The notes: generated by a model from the letters alone, not told the origin. A stretch of DNA of 64,000 bases from Nitrosomonas sp. PY1 (GCF_022836435.1 NZ_BQXC01000001.1:62001-126000); one strand, 5' to 3'. Positions 35,544 to 44,809 are shown, counted from the stretch's first letter. Numbers and translations are program-made.

Positions 35544-36439
35544 ACATGAGACGTTTTTTATTAATATCCCATCTTAAAATCCACAACGCCAATGCCATGA
35601 GTAGCCCGTATTCCATTGGCTTTCCGGCGATGACAGCTTGGCTGGGCGCGATGCATGCCTTGCAGCGGCACCTCCACCAACAAGGCTTGAACGAGATTGA
35701 GTTGAATGCCGTGGCAGTAAGTTGCCATCAGTTTGATTTAAAAGTTTACAAAGGGCCGGGGGATTTCGTTCATTCGATTGTAGGCACGGCTAATCCATTG
35801 GATAAAGACGGCAGTCGTCCGGCCTTCGTCGAAGAGGCGCGCTGTCACTTGGAAGTTTCATTATGGGTCGAATTTCACGGATTGGACAGTGATGATCATG
35901 ATCGTTTTAAAAATTTAGTTGATACTCAGCTACAGCGTATGAAATGGGCAAGTGGCGACGTATTGACCGTCAAGCCGGTTGAAATTCTACAGATTGATGA
36001 AGATAACGAGCATGAAACAAGAAAAGCGCTCAACCGCTTGATGTTGGGGTATGTACTGATCGAACGCCGGGATTTGATGCTGAAAACTATGCAGGAAGAA
36101 AACAAAGATGCTCTGGATGCATTACTTGATCATTTAAAGATCATGCATCGCAGTACTCAGGACGAGAACGGTAAAGTCACCTGGAGCAGTCGACGCAAAA
36201 TACCGGGCTGGCTAGTGCCGATTGCCGTCGGCTTTCAGGGCATTTCCGAGCTTGGCATAGCCAGGAATCAACGTGACCGGGACACACTGCACCGTTTTGC
36301 TGAAAGCGTAGTCACATTGGGTGAATTCAAGATGCCTTATCGCATTACCAAACTGGATGACATGCTTTGGCAATACCGTGTTGTGCCTGAACAAAATTTA
36401 TATCTTTGCCAAACCTTATCATCAACCTATGGAGACTGA
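35540..36439 (+). CDS. csy2: Csy2 (Cas5f)
   Basis: Csy2/Cas5f pairs with Csy1 at the crRNA 5' handle. The 299-residue protein starts MNMRRFLLISHLKIHNANAMSSPYSIGFPAMTAWLGAMHALQR, the typical Csy2 N-terminal RAMP-like strand and helix. It overlaps csy1 by 4 bp and ends 2 bp before csy3. Confidence 0.95.
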   Translation: MNMRRFLLISHLKIHNANAMSSPYSIGFPAMTAWLGAMHALQRHLHQQGLNEIELNAVAVSCHQFDLKVYKGPGDFVHSIVGTANPLDKDGSRPAFVEEARCHLEVSLWVEFHGLDSDDHDRFKNLVDTQLQRMKWASGDVLTVKPVEILQIDEDNEHETRKALNRLMLGYVLIERRDLMLKTMQEENKDALDALLDHLKIMHRSTQDENGKVTWSSRRKIPGWLVPIAVGFQGISELGIARNQRDRDTLHRFAESVVTLGEFKMPYRITKLDDMLWQYRVVPEQNLYLCQTLSSTYGD

Positions 36440-36441
36440 AC

Positions 36442-37467
36442 ATGGCTGTTAAGAACGACGCAACCGTATTGGCTTTTGAAAAGAAACTGGTACCTTCGGA
36501 TGGCTATCTGTATGGCACAACATGGAATGAACGCCATCAGAAGGATAAAGCGATTGCATTGAAGCTGAATGAAAAATCGGTGCGTGGTACGATTTCCAAT
36601 CGATTAAAGCCAGCACTGCAGAGTGATCCATTGAAACTTAATGCAGAAGTTGAAAAACCTAATCTGCAAACTGTCGATGCCTGCGCTTTGAGTGAAAATC
36701 AAGATACCTTGAAGCTCCATTTCACATTGAAAATTCTTGGGGGAGTAGAAAAACCCTCGGCCAGTAATGGCCCTAAATTTAATGAATCCTACCCGAAAGT
36801 TGTGCAAGCTTACATCGAACATGAAGGTTTTAAAGAATTATCCAGACGTTATGCCACTAACATTGCTAATGGGCGGTATTTATGGCGCAACCGGGTAGGT
36901 GCGGAAAAAATCGAAGTGATTGTCGATACCGGAGACGGTCAGGCATTTACCTTCACTGCTAAAGATTTTGCGTTAAATCGCTTCGATTCAAGTAATCCTG
37001 ATTTACAGGCACTCTCAAATAGAATCGCCGAAGCATTATGTGGACGATTGCCTTATTTGCTTATCAGCATTGAGGCTTTTGCATTGGTCGGAAAAGCGCA
37101 GGAAGTTTATCCCAGCGAAGAACTGGTTTTAGACAAGGGAAAGGGTAACAAAAGCAAGGTCCTGTATGAAACTAATGGCGTAGCGGCAATGCATTCGCAG
37201 AAAATAGGCAATGCTTTGCGCACAATCGATACTTGGTATCCCGGCTATGACAGTCTGGAAATTGGTATTGGGCCAATCGCGATCGAACCTTATGGGGCAG
37301 TAACAAACCTTGGGAAAGCCTTTCGAACGCCTAAAGATAAAGTTGATTTTTATACTTTATTTGACAGCTTTGCATTGGGTGAATCACTTGCCGATAAAAC
37401 TCAGCAACATTATGTCATGGCTGTCCTGGTGCGTGGCGGGGTTTTTGGCCAGAGCGGTAAGGAATAG
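36442..37467 (+). CDS. csy3: Csy3 (Cas7f), backbone subunit
   Basis: Csy3/Cas7f forms the six-subunit backbone along the guide, with thumbs that flip out every sixth base. It starts at ATG 36442 behind GGAG. Family stretches: SVRGTISNRLK, PNLQTVDACAL, LARRYA-like LSRRYATNIANGRYLWRNRVGAE, AMHSQKIGNALRTIDTWYP and IAIEPYGAVTNLGKAFRTPK, closely like the Pseudomonas aeruginosa protein. 341 residues. Confidence 0.97.
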   Translation: MAVKNDATVLAFEKKLVPSDGYLYGTTWNERHQKDKAIALKLNEKSVRGTISNRLKPALQSDPLKLNAEVEKPNLQTVDACALSENQDTLKLHFTLKILGGVEKPSASNGPKFNESYPKVVQAYIEHEGFKELSRRYATNIANGRYLWRNRVGAEKIEVIVDTGDGQAFTFTAKDFALNRFDSSNPDLQALSNRIAEALCGRLPYLLISIEAFALVGKAQEVYPSEELVLDKGKGNKSKVLYETNGVAAMHSQKIGNALRTIDTWYPGYDSLEIGIGPIAIEPYGAVTNLGKAFRTPKDKVDFYTLFDSFALGESLADKTQQHYVMAVLVRGGVFGQSGKE

Positions 37468-37470
37468 ATC

Positions 37471-38115
37471 ATGAAATGCTATCAGGAAATTACTTTAATT
37501 TCTAATGCAGATATCAACCGGCATTTCCTCTGGTCCAAAACCTTCCAGCAAATCCACCTTGGACTTGTTGAAGCGCAGGATGTGCAAAAGCGCGTATCGA
37601 TTGGCTTATCGATTCCCGAATACAAGATGGGTGAAAAATTTGGAGTGTTAGGCAGCAAGCTTCGATTGTTTGCTCCGGACGAAGCTACGCTGATCCAGTT
37701 CGACGCGGATAAGCGATTAAACCGCCTGAGCGATTATGTGCATTGCACCAGTATTCGCCCGGTACCAAGCACGGTCAAAGGTTATGCGGTTTATCAGCGT
37801 GAGCAACCTAAAACCGGCAAAGAGCGGCTAGCCCGGCGTTATGCCAAGCGACACAACTTGGATTATGAAACTGCGTTTAATCACAAAGTTGAGTTGTGTG
37901 CAAAACACGATAATGCAATCGAGTGTGAAAGAATGTTGATGAGTTACAGCGAAATGCCGCACAAAATCATCACAACCCCGTTTATTCGGTTAAAAAGTTT
38001 AAGTAGCGGTAATACATTCTGTCTTTGGATCAAAAAAAGGAAAATAGAAAGCAGCGTTAGCGGAACTTTCACAACCTATGGTTTAAGTTCCGCTGCTTCT
38101 GTACCCGAATTTTGA
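37471..38115 (+). CDS. csy4: Csy4 (Cas6f), crRNA-processing endonuclease
   Basis: Csy4 cuts pre-crRNA at the 3' base of the repeat hairpin and stays bound to it. The catalytic His is at position 29 (QQIHLGLVE), the same number as in P. aeruginosa. The Arg-rich helix for RNA groove binding is TGKERLARRYAKRHNLDYETA (about 112-132). The length of 214 is some 27 residues above the P. aeruginosa form because of a Ser-rich C-terminal extension. The gene lies 3 bp after csy3 and is followed by the array. Confidence 0.95.
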   Translation: MKCYQEITLISNADINRHFLWSKTFQQIHLGLVEAQDVQKRVSIGLSIPEYKMGEKFGVLGSKLRLFAPDEATLIQFDADKRLNRLSDYVHCTSIRPVPSTVKGYAVYQREQPKTGKERLARRYAKRHNLDYETAFNHKVELCAKHDNAIECERMLMSYSEMPHKIITTPFIRLKSLSSGNTFCLWIKKRKIESSVSGTFTTYGLSSAASVPEF

Positions 38116-38247
38116 CCTATTTTTTGGACGATCTTTAACAATTCAAATAAATCAGCTAGTTGTGACGCAGGTATTTACATGATGGTTATTGATTAGAAAA
38201 CATCTTATATACTGCACCACGACTGGCTTTAAGTTTTTTTATCGTCA
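38116..38247 (+). promoter_or_regulatory. CRISPR leader region
   Basis: 132 bp of AT-rich sequence between csy4 and the first repeat, in the orientation of the array. It should contain the array promoter and the integration site for new spacers. I did not find a clear IHF site or promoter that I could defend. Confidence 0.55.
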
Positions 38248-38395
38248 GTTCGCTGCCGCACAGGCAGCTTAGAAAGTCGACGAGAATGAAACACGTCAAG
38301 AGCATATGTTCGCTGCCGCACAGGCAGCTTAGAAAAAAGAAACATTTAGAAGAATTGATCAAAGATGGTTCGCTGCCGCACAGGCAGCTTAGAAA
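38248..38395 (+). CRISPR. Type I-F CRISPR array, three repeats and two spacers
   Basis: Three identical 28-bp repeats start at 38248, 38308 and 38368, each beginning GTTCG, with stem CTGCC, loop GCACA, stem GGCAG and handle CTTAGAAA. The two spacers (38276-38307 and 38336-38367) are 32 bp each, the I-F norm. The orientation is set by the handle and the csy4-side leader. Even the terminal repeat is intact. Neither spacer has an obvious match elsewhere in the window. Confidence 0.98.
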
Positions 38396-38475
38396 GTTTG
38401 ATTTCTTCGCTGTACGTAGTAACCGCTGTTTTTAGATTTTGCGTAAGCAATATTAATATGCTACCCCTAAGCGCG

Positions 38476-39444
38476 TTACTTCACTCCGCCATAGGGATAC
38501 GGGACGAATTGGTATCCGGTACCTGCACGCAGAAGATGGCCGAGACCTGGAAACGGCTGATGGGCGGCTGCGATAATGACCCGATCTGTAGCGGCTTCGG
38601 CAAAGATCTTCGCTCTGGCCTTGGCTGCCGTTGGAGAATCAGTATCAAAAACGATGGTGACTTGTGGTTGTGCGAATTGAATTGTGCCGACGTGTATCAC
38701 ATCGCCCCACACCAACATGCGTTGGCCTTCCGACTCGACTTTGTAGACAGTGTGGCCGAGAGTGTGGCCAACAGCTGAGATAGCCTGAATGCCGGATATC
38801 AGTTCGGCATTTCCGGCAAAGGGTTTGAGCCGTCCCGCCTCCTTATAGGGCTTGAGGGCGGATTCGGCGAAGGGGAAGAACGGACGATGATCTTCCGGCG
38901 CTTTCATCACTTGGTCAACGTCTGTCCAGTAGGAAAGCTCGCGCTGATCAAGTCGGATGATGGCATTCGGAAACGCTTCACCGGCCGGAGTGATCAATCC
39001 ACCAACATGATCCGGATGGATATGCGTGAAGTACACTTCATCGACTTGCTCGGGACTATAGCCCGAAGCCGTCAAGTTCTTCAGCAATTGCCCAAGGCTC
39101 GGACCAAAAATGCCACTGGGCCCGGTGCCGCTATCGATCAAGACAAGCTTCTCGCCAGTATTGATCAGAAAGGCGTTCACCGAAACAGGAATCACAGGTC
39201 CTTGAAACAGCGCGTCCAAGTCCTCCTCGACCTTCTTGGGAGTTGTGTTGGTCAGCAGCTTACTCGGTTCGAGATCGATGGTTCCATCGTGAAGCGCGGT
39301 AATCTCGAATTGGCCCAGCATCATTCGGTAGAAGCCAGGTGCTTGAAACTTCTGCTGGGGTGCAGCGGCCCAGGCCGAACTGATGAACAGTGTAGTAAAT
39401 AACAGCGAAAGGATACGTTGCTTGATTTTCGTCGTCAGATTCAT
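38476..39444 (-). CDS. Secreted metallo-beta-lactamase-fold hydrolase
   Basis: A 322-residue exported protein (signal peptide MNLTTKIKQRILSLLFTTLFISSAWA). The MBL-fold metal ligands are all present: THIHPDHVGG (about 140), SAVGHTLGH, WGDVIH and AAHQPFPG. The pattern resembles lactonase/organophosphate-hydrolase-like members more than true beta-lactamases; the substrate cannot be named. Its base composition looks richer in G+C than its neighbours, which suggests transfer. It converges on the CRISPR array and lies 168 bp downstream of a diguanylate cyclase gene on the same strand. Confidence 0.82.
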   Translation of the reverse strand: MNLTTKIKQRILSLLFTTLFISSAWAAAPQQKFQAPGFYRMMLGQFEITALHDGTIDLEPSKLLTNTTPKKVEEDLDALFQGPVIPVSVNAFLINTGEKLVLIDSGTGPSGIFGPSLGQLLKNLTASGYSPEQVDEVYFTHIHPDHVGGLITPAGEAFPNAIIRLDQRELSYWTDVDQVMKAPEDHRPFFPFAESALKPYKEAGRLKPFAGNAELISGIQAISAVGHTLGHTVYKVESEGQRMLVWGDVIHVGTIQFAQPQVTIVFDTDSPTAAKARAKIFAEAATDRVIIAAAHQPFPGLGHLLRAGTGYQFVPYPYGGVK

Positions 39445-39612
39445 TTTGATTGATTGAGTGAGTTAAGGCAGTTTCATTTTGGTAAAGCAATGAAGACTTA
39501 ATTCTGTCGTGCGGACTTGATCAGCTCAATGACTCACCAATTTGGCGAGGACTGAATTTCATTTGTTTTTTCTTTGTTTTTTGAAGTAAAGACTGAATTC
39601 TATCAATTATTC

Positions 39613-40680
39613 TCAAATACTTTTTGCAATAATGCAATTACGACCACTATTTTTAGCAATATAAAGGCATTCATCCGCTTTTCGCAATACTGTAGCAATG
39701 TCGGTAGTCTCGGTTTGCTTATCAACAAAACATGCACCGATGCTTACGGTGATTCGTAATTCGTTAGTTGTATTATGGATAATTTTAATTGGGCTATTGC
39801 AAATTGCTTTACGAAAACGATTTCCAATTAACGATATGCGTTTTTCTCCACAAGGGTACAATATTGCTAAGAATTCTTCTCCTCCCATTCGGCCAATCGT
39901 ATCGTATTTTCGACAACATTTGCTGAATCGCTTGCTTATTTCCTGCAGCACTTGATCGCCAACATCATGTCCATAGGTATCATTGACTGCTTTAAAGTAA
40001 TCAATATCCATATGCATAATACTTATTGGTTTATTTTCTCGGTGCGCTAAGTGCAATGTTTTTTCAAGTAGTTCAATTAGCGCTCCTCTATTCCAGATTC
40101 TTGTAAGATAGTCGTGAGTTGCTTTTATGTAGAGCTCATTTTTTGATTTCTCTAGGCTTTGATTTAAATCGTCTATTTTCCTTGCAGCCAGGCGTAACTC
40201 CATTTGATCCACAACCATCTTGGAAAGTCTTTCCAGAATATTGATTTCGTCTTGAGTAATTGTTCTCGGCTTGAAATCAGCTACACATAGTGTGCCTAAA
40301 TTATATCCATCATGGGTTTTTAGTTGTGAAGCAGCATAGAAGCGAATTCCATTCTTTTCTTTTGTCAAGGAGTTGGCCAAAGTTCTGGGGTCTAGGGTTG
40401 CATCTTTTACAATATATGGTTTGTTGCATAAAATGGCCGATGAACATAAGCCTGGCTCACGATTTATTTCCGTAATGTCTGTTCCATGGCGTGATTTAAA
40501 CCATATTCTATCTTTATCGACCAAACTCACAATGGCAATTGGTGTGTTTAGAAATCGAGCTGCGAGTGTAGTAATATTGTCAAATGCGCCGTTCTTAGGA
40601 GTATCTAAGATTTCATAGCGATATAGCGCTTTGATTCTTTGCTTTTCCTTAACCGGATCAATAATAATCGAATAATTCAT
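39613..40680 (-). CDS. GAF-GGDEF diguanylate cyclase
   Basis: A soluble 355-residue protein. The GAF domain (about residues 20-165) contains the stretch WFKSRHGTDITEINREPGLCSSAI, and a short coil leads to the GGDEF domain (about 190-353). The active site reads GGEEF at 266-270, and the product-inhibition I-site RKYD lies five residues before it (257-260), so it should make c-di-GMP with feedback control. The GAF ligand is unknown. Confidence 0.92.
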   Translation of the reverse strand: MNYSIIIDPVKEKQRIKALYRYEILDTPKNGAFDNITTLAARFLNTPIAIVSLVDKDRIWFKSRHGTDITEINREPGLCSSAILCNKPYIVKDATLDPRTLANSLTKEKNGIRFYAASQLKTHDGYNLGTLCVADFKPRTITQDEINILERLSKMVVDQMELRLAARKIDDLNQSLEKSKNELYIKATHDYLTRIWNRGALIELLEKTLHLAHRENKPISIMHMDIDYFKAVNDTYGHDVGDQVLQEISKRFSKCCRKYDTIGRMGGEEFLAILYPCGEKRISLIGNRFRKAICNSPIKIIHNTTNELRITVSIGACFVDKQTETTDIATVLRKADECLYIAKNSGRNCIIAKSI

Positions 40681-41116
40681 ATCAGTGTAAAGCTAAAAAT
40701 GAAATTAGTAGTTGAATACTTTATAGCGACTGATTCTTGGCGCTATTATTTGTTTTTACACGGTGGATAAGTTGCTTCTCCGTTAAACATAAAATGTTAT
40801 GAATGTATAATCGGATTTAATTGATTTAATTTTAGGGTTGAGCATTTGGCTAGTAAGTTATGAGTGACGGTGTTCAACTATTAATCGACTGTATCGAAGA
40901 TTTTGGCCGTGCGACGGAGATGTTGCAAACAATGAGCGAGAGGAATAGAAACCGATCAGAGGATTTGCAGCCTTTGAAGTACTTGCTCCAAAGTGGGATG
41001 TCGCGGTCGACAGGTCAAGTTGCAAGGAAATCCTTGAACAGGCACTGCATATATAGTTGCCGGTGACTGTGCGGCACGATAGCGAATGCCCCTGAAACCG
41101 AGAAATGAGGTAAATA
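40681..41116. other. Intergenic region upstream of the sensor kinase
   Basis: 436 bp between the divergent diguanylate cyclase gene and the kinase unit. The first 170 bases are AT-rich and probably hold promoters for both sides. A 68-codon open frame (40860-41066) lacks a good ribosome site and is more protein-like if its frame is shifted near 40975, so it may be a decayed gene. A 5-bp hairpin (TGCCG/CGGCA, 41058-41076) precedes the small ORF at 41117. No known riboswitch was recognised. Confidence 0.35.
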
Positions 41117-41263
41117 ATGCAAGAAAAAACACAATTTCAGAGTAAAAAACACCAAACTTTAACTCAGCTCCGTAAATTGCATAGAAAAGTTTGCGATGCT
41201 ATGAATTCTCAATGTTTCCTTAGATCTTCATTTGCGGAGCATGAAATTGTTTTTATTGCGTGA
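41117..41263 (+). CDS. Possible 48-residue ORF overlapping the kinase start
   Basis: The ORF runs MQEKTQFQSKKHQTLTQL onward, basic in its first half, ending in HEIVFIA. It has a good ribosome site (GAGG, 6 bases before ATG 41117), better than that of the kinase itself, and overlaps the kinase start by 23 bp in another frame. It may be a leader peptide that couples translation to the kinase, or a small protein. No family is recognised. Confidence 0.4.
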   Translation: MQEKTQFQSKKHQTLTQLRKLHRKVCDAMNSQCFLRSSFAEHEIVFIA

Positions 41264-44120
41264 TGATCGCAAGATCAGCGTTATCGGTGGCCTTCTACTA
41301 TTAGGATTGACTCTGACGACTGGACTTGCTGTGTATTATACCATGCGACAGCAAGTTGAGTCCGCACTGGGGCGTGGGCTTAGCGTTGCGTTACAAGGGA
41401 AAGCGCTGCTGCTTGAAAGTCAGGTAGAAAAGGCGCTTGCGGATACGCGCGCGCTGACGCATCGTCCTTTCTGGAATAAAGCTTTACAAAGGCTGAATAT
41501 AGCACCCAATGATACTGAACCTTTAGAAGGTTTGCAACGTAGCACAGAGTCGTTATTTCAATCGGGTTTTTTGGGTGTCACCTTGCATAGCGCCAACGGT
41601 ACTTTACTAACACAAGCAGGTCATTTTTCGATTAACAAAGAGCAATCGCTCACTCTAAATAGAGGAAACAAAACTTTTTTATTTTGGGACAAGCAATTTA
41701 TTCTGCATACGAGCCAAGATATCTTTGATCCAAAAAATCAGCACATTGCTACAGTGACCGTTGAAATTGTCATACCTAAATTAACCAGACGTTTTAGTGA
41801 GATCCGCTTAGTTGGTGAAACAGGAGAATTTATTTTATGCGCCCCCCCCAATCAGGGTGAGGGAGATAATGAGATGCCTTGTTTAGTCAGTCAAGCGGAT
41901 GGCGTGAAGTTTAAACGTTTAAAACATACCGCCGCAACCAAAGTACAGCCAATCAGCTTCGCTCTCGAAGGAAAAAATGGTGTCGTTGCTGCGAAAGACT
42001 ATCGCGATATTCCAGTTATCGAAGCTTATCATCCTCTTCAGACTATTGGATTAGGGATGGTTCTAAAATTGGATGAGTCGGAACTATTCAAACCCATCAA
42101 TAAAGAATTAAAAATTATTATTCTTTATCTTGTCGGTTTAATCATCGCTGAAATATTGCTGCTTAACTGGTTTGTAGGCAGGCTCATTACATCCGAACAA
42201 AAAGCCCGTAGCGCTAAAGAAATAGCAGAGAAATTCTCTACCGAGTTAAGCTATAAAGAAAACCAGTTACAGGAAAGGCTTAAAGAAATAACTTGTTTAT
42301 ATGAAATACGTAGCAATATCAATTTGGAGTTGCCTGTACACGATCTTTGTCAGAGAATCTTCAGGTATTTAGTTCCCGCCCTACAATATCCCGACAATGT
42401 TTCAGCAACTATTGAATTGGACGGTAAGCAGATTGCATCATCCAATAATGCCAAAAACTTAATACAGGAGTTGAATTCTGCCATCATCATCAATGGTAAA
42501 ACATGTGGCCAGCTTAGAGTTTTTTATCCTGAGGATAAAAAGTTTCTTGTTGAAGAGCAAAAATTAATTGATGCGATTACAACGGATTTTTCAAGATGGC
42601 TGGAGCGCAAGCAAGTCGATGAATTACTACATATACGCTTAAGAGAGATCACGTGTCTATACAAGATTAGACGCGGCTTGGCACATAATCTATCGATAGA
42701 GAGCGTGTGTCAAAATATTTTTGAGTTTTTGATTCCTGCCATACAATTTCCTGAGATTACTACAGTGATCATTGAAATTTATGGAAAACGCTTTAATTCT
42801 AAAAACTATCGCTTGAGCTTTGACAGTAAATCTTTAGCGGTTTTACCTGATTACGAAAAAGTATGCCTTGAGTGCTATAGAGAGAGTGATGTGATCGGAT
42901 CATCCCTGCAGTCGAAAATTATAGTGGATAACGAATTTTGTGGTTATTTAAGTGTACTTTACCCTGACAATCAACCATATTTGGTGTTAGAAGAACAGAA
43001 TCTGATCGATGCAATTGCTAGCGATTTATCTAATTGGTTGGAGCGCAAAAAAGTGGATGAATTATTGAATGAGCGGTTAAAGGAAATGACTTGCTTGTAT
43101 GAAATTCGCCGAGGTATTGGTGCTGAGTCTTTAATTGATAATGTGTGCCAGACTATTTTTACACATTTGATACGTGCTTTACAGTTTCCTGAAATTGCGA
43201 CGGCTGTTATTGAATTGAATGGGTGGCGTTTCACCTCGGGGAAATATGATCCTAATACCGGGCAGCGATTTTTTTCCAAGATAAAACCTGTCGTACAAGA
43301 ATCGCGGCCTAGACGTGCGGAACGGGATCCTGCGTGTACCTGTTGGTCTACGATTAGCGTAAACGGTAAAGTATGCGGTCAATTGCGTGTATTCTATCCT
43401 ATCGATAAGCCTTTGCTACTCCCGGAAGAGCAGAAAATGATTAATGCAATCGCCAGTGATTTGGAGAGTTGGCTTGAACGTAAACGACTTGAACAAGCAT
43501 TAGTTTTAGTTGCAGAAGAACAAGCGCATACACTAGGGCAAGAGTTGCACGATAATATCGGGCAACAGGTTGCTGCCATTAGCTATCAAACGCGAGCTCT
43601 CGAAAAACAGATTGCTGCGATAGGCGATGACAATATGTCGGTCACTGCCGCCTCGATCGCTTCGCAAGCACAAACGGCTGTTATACAGATTAAACAACTT
43701 GCGCAAGGTTTGCTGCCATTTGAATTAGAGGCTAATGGATTAATTCCAGCATTAAGGACTTTAGCATCTAGAATAACGACAACTTATAAGATCGTTTGTG
43801 ATTTTACTTGTAAAGGTAATATCATGATCGATGATAATATCTTATCGCTTAATTTATATCGAATTGCGCAAGAGGCTGCCAATAACGCAATTCGCCATGG
43901 CCAAGCGCAGCATTTATATATTTCCTTGGTACTTGACGGCGATATGCTACGCTTATCAATCCGTGACGATGGAGTAGGTTTAGGGGATAGCCCTAAGTCA
44001 ACTTCAGGAATGGGGATTAAGATTATGCAATATCGTGCTAAGCAACTGGGTGCGAAATTCGAAATTTTGCAGCCGAACGAAAGAGGGATAGAAATTCGAT
44101 TAGAAATGCAAATGACTTAA
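41241..44120 (+). CDS. Membrane sensor histidine kinase (NarL-partner type) with three tandem sensory repeats
   Basis: A 959-residue kinase. A first membrane helix (about 12-32), a periplasmic sensor domain (about 35-285) and a second helix (about 288-312) are followed by three repeats of about 130 residues, each opening with L-[KR]-E-[IM]-TCLY-[EK]-IR (near residues 345, 464 and 611) and closing with a WLERK motif. They look GAF-like. The HisKA_3 H-box ELHDNIGQQVAAIS has its His near 769, and the ATPase motifs NNAIRHGQA, RDDGVGLG and SGMGIKIMQYRA follow. It should phosphorylate the NarL-type regulator encoded 7 bp downstream. A TTG at 41232 is an alternative start. Confidence 0.92.
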   Translation: MKLFLLRDDRKISVIGGLLLLGLTLTTGLAVYYTMRQQVESALGRGLSVALQGKALLLESQVEKALADTRALTHRPFWNKALQRLNIAPNDTEPLEGLQRSTESLFQSGFLGVTLHSANGTLLTQAGHFSINKEQSLTLNRGNKTFLFWDKQFILHTSQDIFDPKNQHIATVTVEIVIPKLTRRFSEIRLVGETGEFILCAPPNQGEGDNEMPCLVSQADGVKFKRLKHTAATKVQPISFALEGKNGVVAAKDYRDIPVIEAYHPLQTIGLGMVLKLDESELFKPINKELKIIILYLVGLIIAEILLLNWFVGRLITSEQKARSAKEIAEKFSTELSYKENQLQERLKEITCLYEIRSNINLELPVHDLCQRIFRYLVPALQYPDNVSATIELDGKQIASSNNAKNLIQELNSAIIINGKTCGQLRVFYPEDKKFLVEEQKLIDAITTDFSRWLERKQVDELLHIRLREITCLYKIRRGLAHNLSIESVCQNIFEFLIPAIQFPEITTVIIEIYGKRFNSKNYRLSFDSKSLAVLPDYEKVCLECYRESDVIGSSLQSKIIVDNEFCGYLSVLYPDNQPYLVLEEQNLIDAIASDLSNWLERKKVDELLNERLKEMTCLYEIRRGIGAESLIDNVCQTIFTHLIRALQFPEIATAVIELNGWRFTSGKYDPNTGQRFFSKIKPVVQESRPRRAERDPACTCWSTISVNGKVCGQLRVFYPIDKPLLLPEEQKMINAIASDLESWLERKRLEQALVLVAEEQAHTLGQELHDNIGQQVAAISYQTRALEKQIAAIGDDNMSVTAASIASQAQTAVIQIKQLAQGLLPFELEANGLIPALRTLASRITTTYKIVCDFTCKGNIMIDDNILSLNLYRIAQEAANNAIRHGQAQHLYISLVLDGDMLRLSIRDDGVGLGDSPKSTSGMGIKIMQYRAKQLGAKFEILQPNERGIEIRLEMQMT

Positions 44121-44127
44121 ACCTTCT

Positions 44128-44784
44128 ATGAAAACTAAATCCAAAATCATGTTGATTGATGATCATGCCATGCTCCGTCATGGCATGGCGATGTTGATTA
44201 ATATGGAACCGGATATGGAAGTTGTTGCTGAAGCGGGTGACGGTAATGAAGCGATCGCTTATTTGAAAAAAAACCCTCCTCCCGACTTGATTTCCCTGGA
44301 TGTGACACTTAAAACCGTTTCGGGCTTTGAAGTCATAAAGAATATACATGCATTGATCCCTACAGTTCCGGTGTTATTCATTTCTATGCATGACGAGTCT
44401 GTTTATGCGGAGCGTGCATTACGTGCTGGTGCTCGGGGGTATGTAATGAAACAAGAAGAAGGCGATGTAATGTTATCTGCGCTACGTGATGTGCTAAAAG
44501 GTAATGTTTATCTGAGTAAGCAAATGAATGAAAAAATGTTGCAGCGCTTCGTCTCTGGAGGAAGCGCTACACCTGAAGATTTGATTAATACACTTACTCC
44601 GAGCGAGTTTGAAATTCTTCACTTGATTGGGCAAGGGCGAAGCAGTCAAGAGATTTCCGACCTGCTATGCCGCAGTATTAAAACCATTGAAACGCATCGA
44701 TTCAATATTCGAACCAAATTAAATTTAAAAGACGGGGCTGATCTAATACGTTACGCCACACGCTGGATTTCTGAAAAGCACTAA
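44128..44784 (+). CDS. NarL/FixJ-family response regulator
   Basis: A 218-residue regulator. The receiver domain (about 1-125) has the acidic pair D11-D12 and phospho-acceptor D58 in LISLDVTLK, and the switch Lys in GYVMKQE. The LuxR-type HTH (about 150-212) reads LTPSEFEILHLIGQGRSSQEISDLLCRSIKTIETHRFNIRTKLNL. It forms a two-component pair with the kinase just upstream. Targets are unknown; no PEP-CTERM, nitrate or degradative gene cluster adjoins it. Confidence 0.95.
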   Translation: MKTKSKIMLIDDHAMLRHGMAMLINMEPDMEVVAEAGDGNEAIAYLKKNPPPDLISLDVTLKTVSGFEVIKNIHALIPTVPVLFISMHDESVYAERALRAGARGYVMKQEEGDVMLSALRDVLKGNVYLSKQMNEKMLQRFVSGGSATPEDLINTLTPSEFEILHLIGQGRSSQEISDLLCRSIKTIETHRFNIRTKLNLKDGADLIRYATRWISEKH

Positions 44785-44809
44785 ATGCTGAGAAAGTAAG
44801 TTCCGAAAA

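Noticed and set aside
38396-38475. Further degenerate repeats after the third array repeat
   Set aside because: A CGCTG string recurs, but no hairpin or handle is retained.
41041-41116. Riboswitch upstream of the sensor kinase ORFs
   Set aside because: A short hairpin and conserved-looking AACCGAG stretch are present, but no known riboswitch consensus could be matched.
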